Positions 1-6,241 of a DNA stretch of 6,458 nucleotides are shown one piece after another. The translations under genes were made by a program, and so were the position numbers. The notes beneath the pieces are model-generated. The model was given only the letters and a program-made list of their open reading frames with translations. It ran no database searches and had not been told where the DNA came from. Source of the stretch: Flavobacterium sp. (GTDB taxonomy: Bacteria > Bacteroidota > Bacteroidia > Flavobacteriales > Flavobacteriaceae); assembly GCA_024642295.1 (NCBI GenBank), contig JAHEBK010000102.1:1-6458 (forward strand). Reading direction: 5' to 3'. Positions within the stretch are counted from its first letter, which is position 1. Each line of letters opens with the position of its first letter.

Positions 1-2027
1 TTAATCAACCCTATGGGATAGCAGTAAATACAGCAAACGATGATATTTATATTGCAGATACTTATAATCATGTAATTAGAAAATTAAGTGGAACAACAGT
101 ATCTACATTTGCTGGAAGTACTCAGGGTTATACTGATGGTACTGGAACAGCAGCACAGTTTGATACGCCTATTGGACTTGTTTTGGACTCTAACAAAAAT
201 GTATTTGTGATAGATAAAGCAAGAATTAGAAAAATAACGCCTGCGGGTGTGGTAACAACTTTTGCAGGAAGTTCAACCGCAGGTTATTTGGACGGAACTG
301 GAACATCTGCACAATTTGCAAATGGAATGTCAGGTATTACAATAGATGCTAATAATAATCTATATGTTACAGACACAGGTAATTTAAGAGTACGAAAAAT
401 TACACCAGCAGGAGTTGTTACTACTTTTGCAGGTACAGGTGTTTTTGGTTCTGCAGATGGAGAGGGTTCAGTTGCAACCTTTAGTTATTTTGGAGGAATC
501 TCTTATCATATTGGTGGCGGACCATTTAAATTAAATATTGCAGATGGTAATAACAATAGAATTAGAAGTATTACTTCGGTTACTGCAAATGTTCCAACTA
601 TTACGGGTGTATCATCCTCTTCTATTACATCTACGGCGGCTACTATTAATTATTCTTTAAATGCTAATAATGGATCTACTAGTTCGGTAATAAAATATGG
701 TCTAGCAAGTAATAATTTGACTAGTCAAGTATCTGGATTTTCAGCAACGGGCAGTTCAACAAATGCGGGTACGGGTTCGATTACGGGATTGCTTTCAAAT
801 ACACAATATTTTTACCAAATTGAGGCAACAAACGTAGCAGGAACATCAACTTCAACAGGAAATTTTACTACAACAGGGCCACCAGCTATGCCTACTATAT
901 CTGCAATAAGTGCAAATACTACTTTTAATAGCGCCACAATTAATTACTCTTTAAATGCTAATAATGCAGCGACTGCTTCTGTAGTAAAATATGGCTTAAC
1001 AAGTTCAAATTTAAGTAGTCAAGAATCTGGATTTTCTGCAACTTCCAATACTATTACCCCTGGATCTGTCTCAATTACTGGTTTGCTTGCAAATACACAG
1101 TATTTTTACCAAATTGAGGCAACTAATTCTGTTGGTACATCTAATAATGGAACAGTCTTAAATTTTACGACACCAGCTACACCGCCTGCAATAGCCGAAT
1201 ATAGTTTTAATAACACCTACAATAACACAAACGGAAATACGCCTTTTGCAAATAATTCAGGGACTTCATTTGTATTAGGTAGAGACGGTATAACTGCAAA
1301 TGGAGCTTTGAATATTAATAATACAGGTACAACAGCAACAATACTAAATTTGCCTTATGGAACTGATGCAAGAACAGTTTCGGTATGGGTTAAGTTAAAT
1401 TCATTAAACGTTTCTAATTTTAATTATATTTACCATTATGGAACAGCATCTAATGGTAATGGAGCATATTTAAGCGGTACTAATAGTATTCATTTTGCTA
1501 CGAGCCCGAGTCATTCTGTAGCAACTACTGTAGCAACCAATGTTTGGTATCATTATGTTTTTATGTATGATGGTATAAATTCAAAAATTTATAGGAATGG
1601 AACTTTGTTACAAACAAGTTCAAGAAGTTGGTCCACTATTAACAACTCCAATATTTTTAAATTAGGATTAACAGAGTCTAATGGAGTAAACTATTTTAAC
1701 GGTGCAATCGACGATCTAAAAATTTACAACTACGCATTATCAGACTCAGAAGTTTCAAGTTTGTATAATACTAATTCTCTTGGAATTCAAGATTTCAATA
1801 CAAAAAACCTACAACTATCCCTATACCCAAACCCAGTAAAAGATTACTTGAATATAGAAACCACCGATGCTCTGAAATCAGTAACAATTTATGGTTTGTT
1901 AGGAAATAAAATCATGGAATCTAATTCTAATCAAGTGAATGTTTCGCAATTAAGTAAAGGAATTTACATGGTAAGAGTTGAAGATGTGAGTGGGAAAATA
2001 GCAACAAAGAAAATAGCAAAAGAATAG
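1..2027 (+). CDS. T9SS-secreted multidomain protein: NHL repeats, two FN3-like repeats, LamG-like domain, type A sorting domain (5' partial)
   Basis: The frame is open to the left edge (first full codon at 3), so the start lies outside; 674 residues are visible (numbered from that codon). Residues ~1-190 hold NHL-type beta-propeller repeats: YNHVIRKL, then two copies of RKITPAGVVTTFAG exactly 55 residues apart, with NNLYVTDTGN-like blades. Residues ~197-296 and ~297-395 are two homologous FN3-like units with a 98-residue period, each containing NTQYFYQIEATN. Residues ~397-580 resemble a LamG/concanavalin-like jelly roll (WVKL, WYHYVFMYDG, FNGAIDDLKIYNYAL). Residues ~603-674 form a T9SS type A sorting domain (LYPNPVKDYLNIE, GIYMVRVEDVSGK, basic end). 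Known of such architectures: Sec export, then outer-membrane passage through the T9SS with release or surface anchoring. Inferred role: extracellular binding or adhesion; no catalytic motif seen, ligand unknown. The gene appears monocistronic at its 3' end, being followed by a terminator. Confidence 0.9.
   Translation, partial: NQPYGIAVNTANDDIYIADTYNHVIRKLSGTTVSTFAGSTQGYTDGTGTAAQFDTPIGLVLDSNKNVFVIDKARIRKITPAGVVTTFAGSSTAGYLDGTGTSAQFANGMSGITIDANNNLYVTDTGNLRVRKITPAGVVTTFAGTGVFGSADGEGSVATFSYFGGISYHIGGGPFKLNIADGNNNRIRSITSVTANVPTITGVSSSSITSTAATINYSLNANNGSTSSVIKYGLASNNLTSQVSGFSATGSSTNAGTGSITGLLSNTQYFYQIEATNVAGTSTSTGNFTTTGPPAMPTISAISANTTFNSATINYSLNANNAATASVVKYGLTSSNLSSQESGFSATSNTITPGSVSITGLLANTQYFYQIEATNSVGTSNNGTVLNFTTPATPPAIAEYSFNNTYNNTNGNTPFANNSGTSFVLGRDGITANGALNINNTGTTATILNLPYGTDARTVSVWVKLNSLNVSNFNYIYHYGTASNGNGAYLSGTNSIHFATSPSHSVATTVATNVWYHYVFMYDGINSKIYRNGTLLQTSSRSWSTINNSNIFKLGLTESNGVNYFNGAIDDLKIYNYALSDSEVSSLYNTNSLGIQDFNTKNLQLSLYPNPVKDYLNIETTDALKSVTIYGLLGNKIMESNSNQVNVSQLSKGIYMVRVEDVSGKIATKKIAKE
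195..435 (+). repeat. NHL repeat units, 165-bp period inside the secreted protein gene
   Basis: The segments starting at 231 and 396 encode the same peptide KITPAGVVTTFAG but differ at many third codon positions. The units are therefore old duplicates kept alike by selection on protein. A more divergent copy (RKLSGTTVSTFAG) lies at about 78-116, 150 bp before the second. Confidence 0.7.
591..1184 (+). repeat. Two tandem FN3-like coding repeats, 294-bp period
   Basis: Blocks at 645 and 939 (attaattaytctttaaatg) and at 798 and 1092 (aatacacartatttttac) recur at exactly 294 bp, equal to 98 codons. They are nearly identical in DNA, unlike the NHL units, which suggests recent duplication or gene conversion. 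Both copies encode INYSLNANN and NTQYFYQIEATN. Confidence 0.75.
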
Positions 2028-2049
2028 TTTAGAGTTTATTTTTAGTCGG

Positions 2050-2094
2050 AAATCCGTTGCTCAATTCATTTTGAGTGACGGATTTTTATTTTTA
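2050..2094 (+). terminator. Rho-independent terminator of the secreted protein gene
   Basis: A 15-bp stem (2050-2064 with 2071-2085, two adjacent G-U wobbles) closes a 6-nt loop (ttcatt) and is followed by a T-rich tail (ttattttt). It starts 22 nt after the stop codon at 2025-2027. Confidence 0.85.
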
Positions 2095-2122
2095 ATAAAA
2101 ATCAGAAATAGTTCTAAAATCT

Positions 2123-2163
2123 ACCGTATGTGAAGTCATAATCACCGTATGTGAAGTCACATA
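2123..2163 (+). promoter_or_regulatory. Putative two-site operator: 16-bp direct repeat, 21-bp period, second copy palindromic
   Basis: The 16-mer accgtatgtgaagtca occurs without mismatch at 2123-2138 and 2144-2159. The second copy is also inside a perfect palindrome, TATGTGA-AG-TCACATA (2148-2163). A 21-bp spacing puts both copies on the same DNA face, two turns apart, which is the arrangement used by tandem-binding activators such as LytTR-type response regulators. If transcription starts about 7 nt after the -7 box, the copies centre near -69 and -48. The regulator's identity is inference only. Confidence 0.6.
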
Positions 2164-2185
2164 GGTTTTATTGGAATGCCTACGA

Positions 2186-2193
2186 TACATTTG
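2186..2193 (+). promoter_or_regulatory. Bacteroidota -7 promoter element of the lipoprotein gene
   Basis: TACATTTG fits the Flavobacterium consensus TAnnTTTG and lies 29 nt before the ATG at 2223. No TTG is present at the usual 17-23 nt upstream spacing; the nearest (2171-2173) is only 12 nt away. A missing -33 element behind an operator-like repeat suggests activator-dependent transcription. Confidence 0.55.
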
Positions 2194-2222
2194 ATTAAAA
2201 TTATAATAATAAAAAAAAGAAA

Positions 2223-2762
2223 ATGAAAAAATTAAAAATGGTAGCGTTTGCTATTTTGGCATCCTTGTTTGTTGTTTCATGTACTAAAGATGATGAGCCT
2301 ACTACTCAAGTGTTATTATCAGGAAAATGGGAGTTTATGCAAACAGGAAATATTGACTCAACTGGAAATGAAACTTTATACAATTGGATAGGAGAGTGTG
2401 ATTCAAAAAAAGATTATATTCAATTTTTAGTAGGGAATGTTTTAAGAGAAAGCTACTACTATACTAATTGTACCCAAACTACTGATTACAATGGTACTTG
2501 GAGTTTTGAAGATAAGACAATTACTGTTGTAAATTCAGAAATATTTGACTCCAAAAACTTGGAAATTGTAGAATTAACAGCAACTACTTTAAAAGTAAAA
2601 TTTCCATACAGAAATAATAAAAAAATAGTAGCGGATGGTGCTCCCAAAGATTCTACTGTTCCTGTTAAAGAAACGGTTTCTCCTGGCGTAGTAATTCCTG
2701 TTAAAGAGACTGTTGTTACTTATACTCATGAAGTATATGTTTTTAGTAAAGTTGCAAACTAA
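2223..2762 (+). CDS. Lipocalin-like surface lipoprotein
   Basis: The 179-residue product starts with a lipoprotein signal peptide: MKKLK, a hydrophobic core, and lipobox VVSC with C20 as the lipidated residue. TKDDE directly after C20 resembles the Bacteroidota lipoprotein export signal (K followed by acidic residues), so surface exposure on the outer membrane is likely. The body resembles the small lipocalin-like families common in Flavobacterium: GKW at 34-36 as in the lipocalin GxW motif, a likely cysteine pair C59/C83 flanking KKDYIQF, then GTWSFEDKTI (91-100) and alternating beta strands to YTHEVYVFSK. Before the last strand, residues ~138-165 hold a duplicated PVKETV segment (147-152 and 159-164). 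The ATG at 2223 is chosen because it gives a complete signal peptide; the A-rich leader has no Shine-Dalgarno sequence, as usual in this phylum. It is transcribed alone, between two terminators. Ligand and function are unknown. Confidence 0.85.
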   Translation: MKKLKMVAFAILASLFVVSCTKDDEPTTQVLLSGKWEFMQTGNIDSTGNETLYNWIGECDSKKDYIQFLVGNVLRESYYYTNCTQTTDYNGTWSFEDKTITVVNSEIFDSKNLEIVELTATTLKVKFPYRNNKKIVADGAPKDSTVPVKETVSPGVVIPVKETVVTYTHEVYVFSKVAN

Positions 2763-2780
2763 CAACTAACTATTACAAAC

Positions 2781-2813
2781 AAAAAATCCTGTTCGAAAGA
2801 GCAGGATTTTTTT
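2781..2813. terminator. Bidirectional terminator between the lipoprotein gene and argS
   Basis: A stem of up to 14 bp (2781-2794 with 2799-2812, one G-U pair) around a GAAA loop has an A run on the left and T7 on the right. It can therefore stop plus-strand transcripts from the lipoprotein gene and minus-strand transcripts from argS, which end 18 and 20 nt away on either side. Confidence 0.88.
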
Positions 2814-2832
2814 GTTAGTGTAGTTTTTACTT

Positions 2833-4610
2833 TTACATTCTCTCAGGAACATTGATTCCGAGCAAACTAAAAGCATCTGCAATCGTATCAGCTACTCTTT
2901 TAGAAAGTTGAACTCTGAATATTTTTTTATTTAAATCGGCTTCGCCAAGGATAGGCACTGCTTGATAAAAAGAATTGTATTCACGAACCAAATCATAGGT
3001 GAAATTAGCAATCAATGCAGGGCTATGATTTTGGGCTGCATTTTGAATCACTTCAGGAAACAATTCTAATTGTTTGATTAATTCTTTTTCTTTTTCGTGT
3101 ATCTCGACTACGCTGGATGTGACATCAAAATCAAAATCAGCTTTTCTAATAATCGACTGAATACGAGCGTAGGTGTATTGAATAAAAGGCCCAGTGTTTC
3201 CAGCAAAATCTACCGATTCTTCTGGGTTGAAAAGGATGCGTTTTTTTGGGTCTACTTTCAAAATGTAGTATTTCAAAGCTCCTAAACCAATAGTTTTGTA
3301 TAATTTGGCTTTTTCTTCAGCAGAATACCCTTCTAGTTTTCCTAAATCTTCTGCAATTTTTTGAGCGGTATCCGTCATTTCTTGCATCAAATCATCGGCA
3401 TCAACGACAGTTCCTTCACGAGATTTCATTTTACCTGAAGGCAAATCGACCATTCCATACGACAAATGAAATAGATTCGCAGCCCAATCAAACCCAGTTT
3501 TTTCAAAATCAAAAACAACACTTTAAAATGGTAATCTTGTTCATTACCTACCGTGTAAACAATTCCGCCGACATCTGCCATGTCTTTTACACGTTGAATA
3601 GCGGTACCAATATCTTGAGTCATATAAACTGCTGTTCCGTCCGAACGCAATACAATTTTACGGTCTAAACCCTCGGCAGTCAAGTCAATCCAAACAGAAC
3701 CATCAGGGTCTTTTTCGAAAATCCCTTTTTCCAATCCCATTTGAACCACATCTTTTCCTAATAAATAAGTATTGCTTTCGTAGTAATAACTATCAAAATC
3801 AACGCCCATAGTCGTATATGTTGCAGCAAAACCATCATACACCCACTGATTCATTTTTTTCCAAAGCGCGATAACAGCTTCGTCTCCAGCTTCCCATTTC
3901 AAAAGCATTTCTTGTGCTTCTAGAATGATTGGCGCTTGTTTTTTAGCTTCTTCTTCCGTTTTGCCTTCAGCCATTAATTGATTGATTTGCTCTTTATAGG
4001 CTTTATCAAAAGCCACATAAAAGTTTCCAACCAATTTATCTCCTTTCAAACCTGATGTTTCTGGAGTTTGACCTTCGCCAAATTTTTGCCAAGCCAACAT
4101 CGACTTACAAATGTGAATTCCTCTGTCGTTGATGATTTGGGTTTTATAGACTTTTTTACCCGAAGCTTTGATGATCTCCGCTACGGAATATCCTAATAAA
4201 TTGTTACGAACGTGTCCTAAATGCAGTGGTTTGTTGGTGTTTGGCGAAGAATATTCCACCATAACGGCTTTATCCGATGGCGTTGGAGTTACAAAACCGT
4301 ATTTTTCTACCGATTTAATTTCGTTGAAGAAATTCAAATAATAAGCATCCGAAATCACAATATTCAAAAATCCTGAAACCACATTAAATTTGGCTACTTC
4401 AGTAACATTTTCTACCAAATAGTTTCCTATTTTATTTCCTAATTCTACTGGATTACTTTTTACCAATTTCAATAAAGGAAAAATCACCATGGTAATATCG
4501 CCTTCAAACTCCTTACGAGTCGATTGAAATTCAACTTTTTCAATGGTAACGTCAAATAAATCTTGTACCGCTTTCTGGATGGAAGGCGTAAGAATTTCGG
4601 ATAATGTCAT
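2833..4610 (-). CDS. argS: Arginine--tRNA ligase (ArgS), reading frame interrupted by a single-base frameshift
   Basis: ArgS attaches arginine to tRNA-Arg in the cytoplasm with ATP. The ATG at 4610-4608 begins an N-terminal ArgS domain (~1-110). The class I catalytic domain follows, with HLGH (130-133) as the HIGH motif inside SSPNTNKPLHLGHVRNN, then GNEQDYHFK (355-363). After K371 the frame runs into about 23 unrelated codons and stops at 3428-3426. The true continuation, FDWAANLFHLSYGMVDLPSGK, lies one frame away and carries the KMSKS-like KMKSR (394-398 after correction), the DALR anticodon-binding domain (~475-592) and the typical end LGINVPERM. Restoring one base at 3490-3503 gives 592 residues, a normal Bacteroidota ArgS length. 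The N-terminal fragment alone would lack KMSKS and the anticodon domain and should be inactive. Since the gene is normally essential and the rest is well preserved, a sequencing error or slippage-tolerated shift is likelier than a decayed gene. It has its own -7 box and lies 187 nt downstream of fabH on the same strand. Confidence 0.93.
3490..3503 (-). other. Frameshift site in argS at an A6 run / GGGTTT stretch
   Basis: On the minus strand the site reads AAAAAACTGGGTTT, with A6 at 3503-3498. Adding one A to the run gives ...LKKTGFDWA; adding one T to TTT gives ...LKKLGFDWA. A -1 ribosomal slip or transcriptional slippage on A6 gives the same protein as the extra A. The exact position of the missing base cannot be decided from this sequence. 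Confidence 0.85.
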
Positions 4611-4632
4611 TTTTTGCTTTTTTTAATGGGTG

Positions 4633-4640
4633 CAAATATA
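4633..4640 (-). promoter_or_regulatory. -7 promoter element of argS
   Basis: The minus strand reads TATATTTG followed by CACCC, an exact match to TAnnTTTG, 22 nt before the ATG at 4610. A TTG (minus strand, 4655-4653) lies only 12 nt upstream, so the -33 element is unclear. argS can thus be transcribed independently of fabH. Confidence 0.6.
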
Positions 4641-4673
4641 GGTATAATGGAGCAATTGGGAAATTTGATTTTT

Positions 4674-4772
4674 GAAAAAGGTTAAAGGGATAAGTAAAAA
4701 GGGATAAGTAAAAAGGGATAAGTATGTTTTACTTTACCCTAAATTCATACCCCTTATCCCTTAAACCTTTTC
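4674..4772. repeat. Inverted repeat spanning the 14-bp tandem array (possible alternative hairpins)
   Basis: The arm AAGGTTAAAGGGATAAG (4678-4694) is complementary to CTTATCCCTTAAACCTT (4753-4769) with one mismatch, and A-T pairs extend the outer end. The third tandem copy (4715-4726, GGGATAAGTATG) can also pair with CATACCCCTTATCCC (4746-4760) if GGG is bulged. Three left arms therefore compete for one right arm. On the minus strand it follows the fabH stop by 25 nt and could act as a weak terminator or RNA processing site, but no clean T tract was seen. Confidence 0.55.
4684..4725. repeat. 14-bp tandem repeat, three copies
   Basis: AAAGGGATAAGTAA occurs at 4684-4697 and 4698-4711, and again at 4712-4725 with only the last base changed (T). 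It lies in the fabH-argS gap, upstream of the argS -7 element in the direction of transcription. Confidence 0.85.
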
Positions 4773-4790
4773 TCTATTAACCTTTTCTCT
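4766..4790. repeat. Short direct repeat ccttttctct, 15-bp period
   Basis: The 10-mer ccttttctct is found at 4766-4775 and 4781-4790, with attaa between the copies. It sits just beyond the fabH stop codon and overlaps the right arm of the inverted repeat. Confidence 0.6.
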
Positions 4791-4797
4791 AATCAAA

Positions 4798-5805
4798 CTA
4801 CCACTTAATAATCGCACTTGCCCAGGTAAAACCACTACCAAAAGCAGCCAAAATCACAGTGTCTCCTTTTTTAATTTTGCCCATTTCCCAAGCTTCAGTT
4901 AAAGCGATGGGTACTGAAGCAGCAGTTGTATTGCCGTATTTTTGAACATTATTATGTACTTGGTCATCTGATAATCCAAATTTCTTTTGGATGTATTGTG
5001 AGATTCTTAAATTTGCTTGGTGCGGAATCAACATGTCAATATCTGAAACAGTCAAATTATTGGCATGCAACCCTTCATTAATCACTTCACTAAAGCGAAT
5101 AACCGCATTTTTAAATACAAATTGACCATTCATATAAGGGTAATAACTTTCGTCATCAGGATTGTTTTCTTCGAGGATATCAGTCACCCAACGACCACCC
5201 ATTCCAGGTGCTTTCAAAACTAATTCTTCGGCATGAATTCCTTCAGAGTGTAAATGAGTTGAAAGGATTCCTTTCGTTAAATCTTCTTCTCTACTCAAAA
5301 CAGCGGCTCCCGCTCCGTCTCCAAAAATCACCGAAACGCCACGTCCACGTGTGGTCATGTCCAAACCAGTAGAATGTACTTCGGAGCCAATGACTAAGAT
5401 GTTTTTATACATTCCCGTCTTGATATATTGGTCTGCAACGGACAAAGCATACACAAAACCCGAACACTGATTGCGAACATCCAATGCTCCTACAGTACGC
5501 AAACCTAAATCACGCTGTACCAAAACACCAGGTCCAGGAAAATAATAATCGGGACTTAGGGTAGCAAAAACGACAAAATCAATATCCTCATTGGCTATGC
5601 CAGAACGTTCAATGGCTATTTTCGCAGCTTTTACCCCCATTGAAGTGGTAGTGTCTTCTCCTTTGATAATATGGCGTCGTTCTTGAATTCCGGTACGCTC
5701 CTGAATCCATTCGTCATTCGTATCGATGATTTTTGATAAATCATCATTAGTAACCACATTTGAAGGAACGTAAAAACCTAGACCTGCTATTTTGGAATGA
5801 AACAT
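4798..5805 (-). CDS. fabH: 3-oxoacyl-ACP synthase III (FabH / KAS III family)
   Basis: A complete 335-residue thiolase-fold condensing enzyme. Canonical FabH joins acetyl-CoA (or another short acyl-CoA) to malonyl-ACP to start fatty acid synthesis in the cytoplasm. The full KAS III catalytic triad is visible: C114 in RNQCSGF, H262 in IPHQANLRI, and N292 in YGNTTAASVP. Other family features are the N-terminal IAGLGFYVPSNVVTN, DEWIQERTGI (31-40), FGDGAGAAVL (161-170) and the C-terminal AAFGSGFTWAS. Length is slightly above the ~320 of typical FabH, with an acidic insertion (LEENNPDDESYY, 211-222) before MNGQFVFK, as in FabH-like paralogues of Bacteroidota. It is not beside plsX, rpmF or fabD here, so it could be a second copy serving a specialised acyl chain; the triad alone cannot tell. 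The ATG at 5805 fits the family start. No Shine-Dalgarno is present; a near -7 box (TAATTTG, minus strand 5840-5834) is one base short of consensus. Confidence 0.92.
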   Translation of the reverse strand: MFHSKIAGLGFYVPSNVVTNDDLSKIIDTNDEWIQERTGIQERRHIIKGEDTTTSMGVKAAKIAIERSGIANEDIDFVVFATLSPDYYFPGPGVLVQRDLGLRTVGALDVRNQCSGFVYALSVADQYIKTGMYKNILVIGSEVHSTGLDMTTRGRGVSVIFGDGAGAAVLSREEDLTKGILSTHLHSEGIHAEELVLKAPGMGGRWVTDILEENNPDDESYYPYMNGQFVFKNAVIRFSEVINEGLHANNLTVSDIDMLIPHQANLRISQYIQKKFGLSDDQVHNNVQKYGNTTAASVPIALTEAWEMGKIKKGDTVILAAFGSGFTWASAIIKW

Positions 5806-5916
5806 AGTTTTGAGAATAAAAATTAGTCCTTCCCAAATTACTACTTTTTTCGCAATAAAAAACTTAAATTTTTAAGATTTATTTTTGTAACAGGTGGAGG
5901 TATAGCTTTTTATAAC
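5806..5916. other. AT-rich leader region upstream of fabH
   Basis: No gene is seen. It should contain the fabH promoter, though no exact TAnnTTTG was found on the minus strand. A small perfect palindrome, CTTAAA-TT-TTTAAG (5863-5876), lies 58 bp upstream of the fabH start and is a possible but weak protein-binding site. Confidence 0.4.
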
Positions 5917-6208
5917 AAAAAAAAGCAACACAGATTCAAGAAATTAGAGAAATCTAGAGAAATCTTGAAAAATCTTTGTGTCCTTCGTGCTTCCTTTGTG
6001 CGCTTTGTGTTTAAAACTTTTCAGTAAAAAAAAGCAACACAGATTCAAGGAATTAGAGAAATCTAGAAAAATCTTTGTTTACTTCGTGCCTTCTTTGTGC
6101 GCTTTGTGTTTAAAACTTTTCAGTAAAAAAAAGCAACACAGATTCAAGAAATTAGAGAAATTTTAGTGTGCTTTGGGCTTCCTTTGTGAACTTAGTGTTT
6201 AAAAAAAT
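5917..6208. repeat. Three ~100-bp tandem intergenic repeats with a shrinking 10-bp sub-repeat
   Basis: Units begin with an A8 run and gcaacacagattcaag at 5917, 6026 and 6125 (steps of 109 and 99 bp); each ends near gtgtttaaa. Inside, a 10-mer of the agagaaatct type occurs three times in unit 1 (5946-5975, last copy tgaaaaatct), twice in unit 2 (6055-6074) and once in unit 3 (6154-6163). The 10-bp length difference between units 1 and 2 is exactly one sub-repeat. The second half of each unit carries several tttgtg or similar hexamers 9-11 bp apart. Units abut without unique spacers. Codon-like reading of the plus strand yields only a repeat-encoded low-complexity peptide, so the region is judged non-coding. 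Confidence 0.85.
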
Positions 6209-6241
6209 TATCTACTTTGTGTTTTAGTATTTAGTTTAAAA
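6209..6241. other. Spacer with degenerate repeat remnant and short palindrome
   Basis: ctttgtgtttt (6215-6225) resembles the tail of the upstream repeat units. TTAGTTT-A-AAACTAA (6231-6245) is a perfect AT-rich palindrome that overlaps the stop codon of the leftward gene. It is too weak to be called a terminator. Confidence 0.35.

Noticed and set aside
183..185. TTG at 183 as the start codon of the secreted protein
   Set aside because: The same frame stays open to the left edge and encodes further NHL repeat (YNHVIRKL, TVSTFAG), so the gene begins outside the window.
2148..2163. A CRP site at TGTGA..TCACA
   Set aside because: CRP sites have a 6-bp spacer between TGTGA and TCACA; here it is 2 bp, and the direct-repeat arrangement is the stronger signal.
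3097..3285. 62-residue plus-strand open frame inside argS
   Set aside because: It lies antisense to well-conserved ArgS coding sequence and has no recognisable features.
3426..3465. Independent gene starting at the TTG at 3465 (second half of argS)
   Set aside because: That TTG encodes the L of the conserved HLSYGMVDLPSGK block; the matching frame extends upstream to FDWAANLF, so this is one gene with a frameshift.
5978..6166. 62-residue plus-strand open frame over the intergenic repeats
   Set aside because: It is simply the repeat read twice (CALCLKLFSKKKQHRFK), its sub-repeat number varies without frame constraint, and it resembles no known protein.
4684..6208. CRISPR-like arrays
   Set aside because: Both repeat sets are directly abutting tandem units without unique spacers of regular size, and no cas gene is present.
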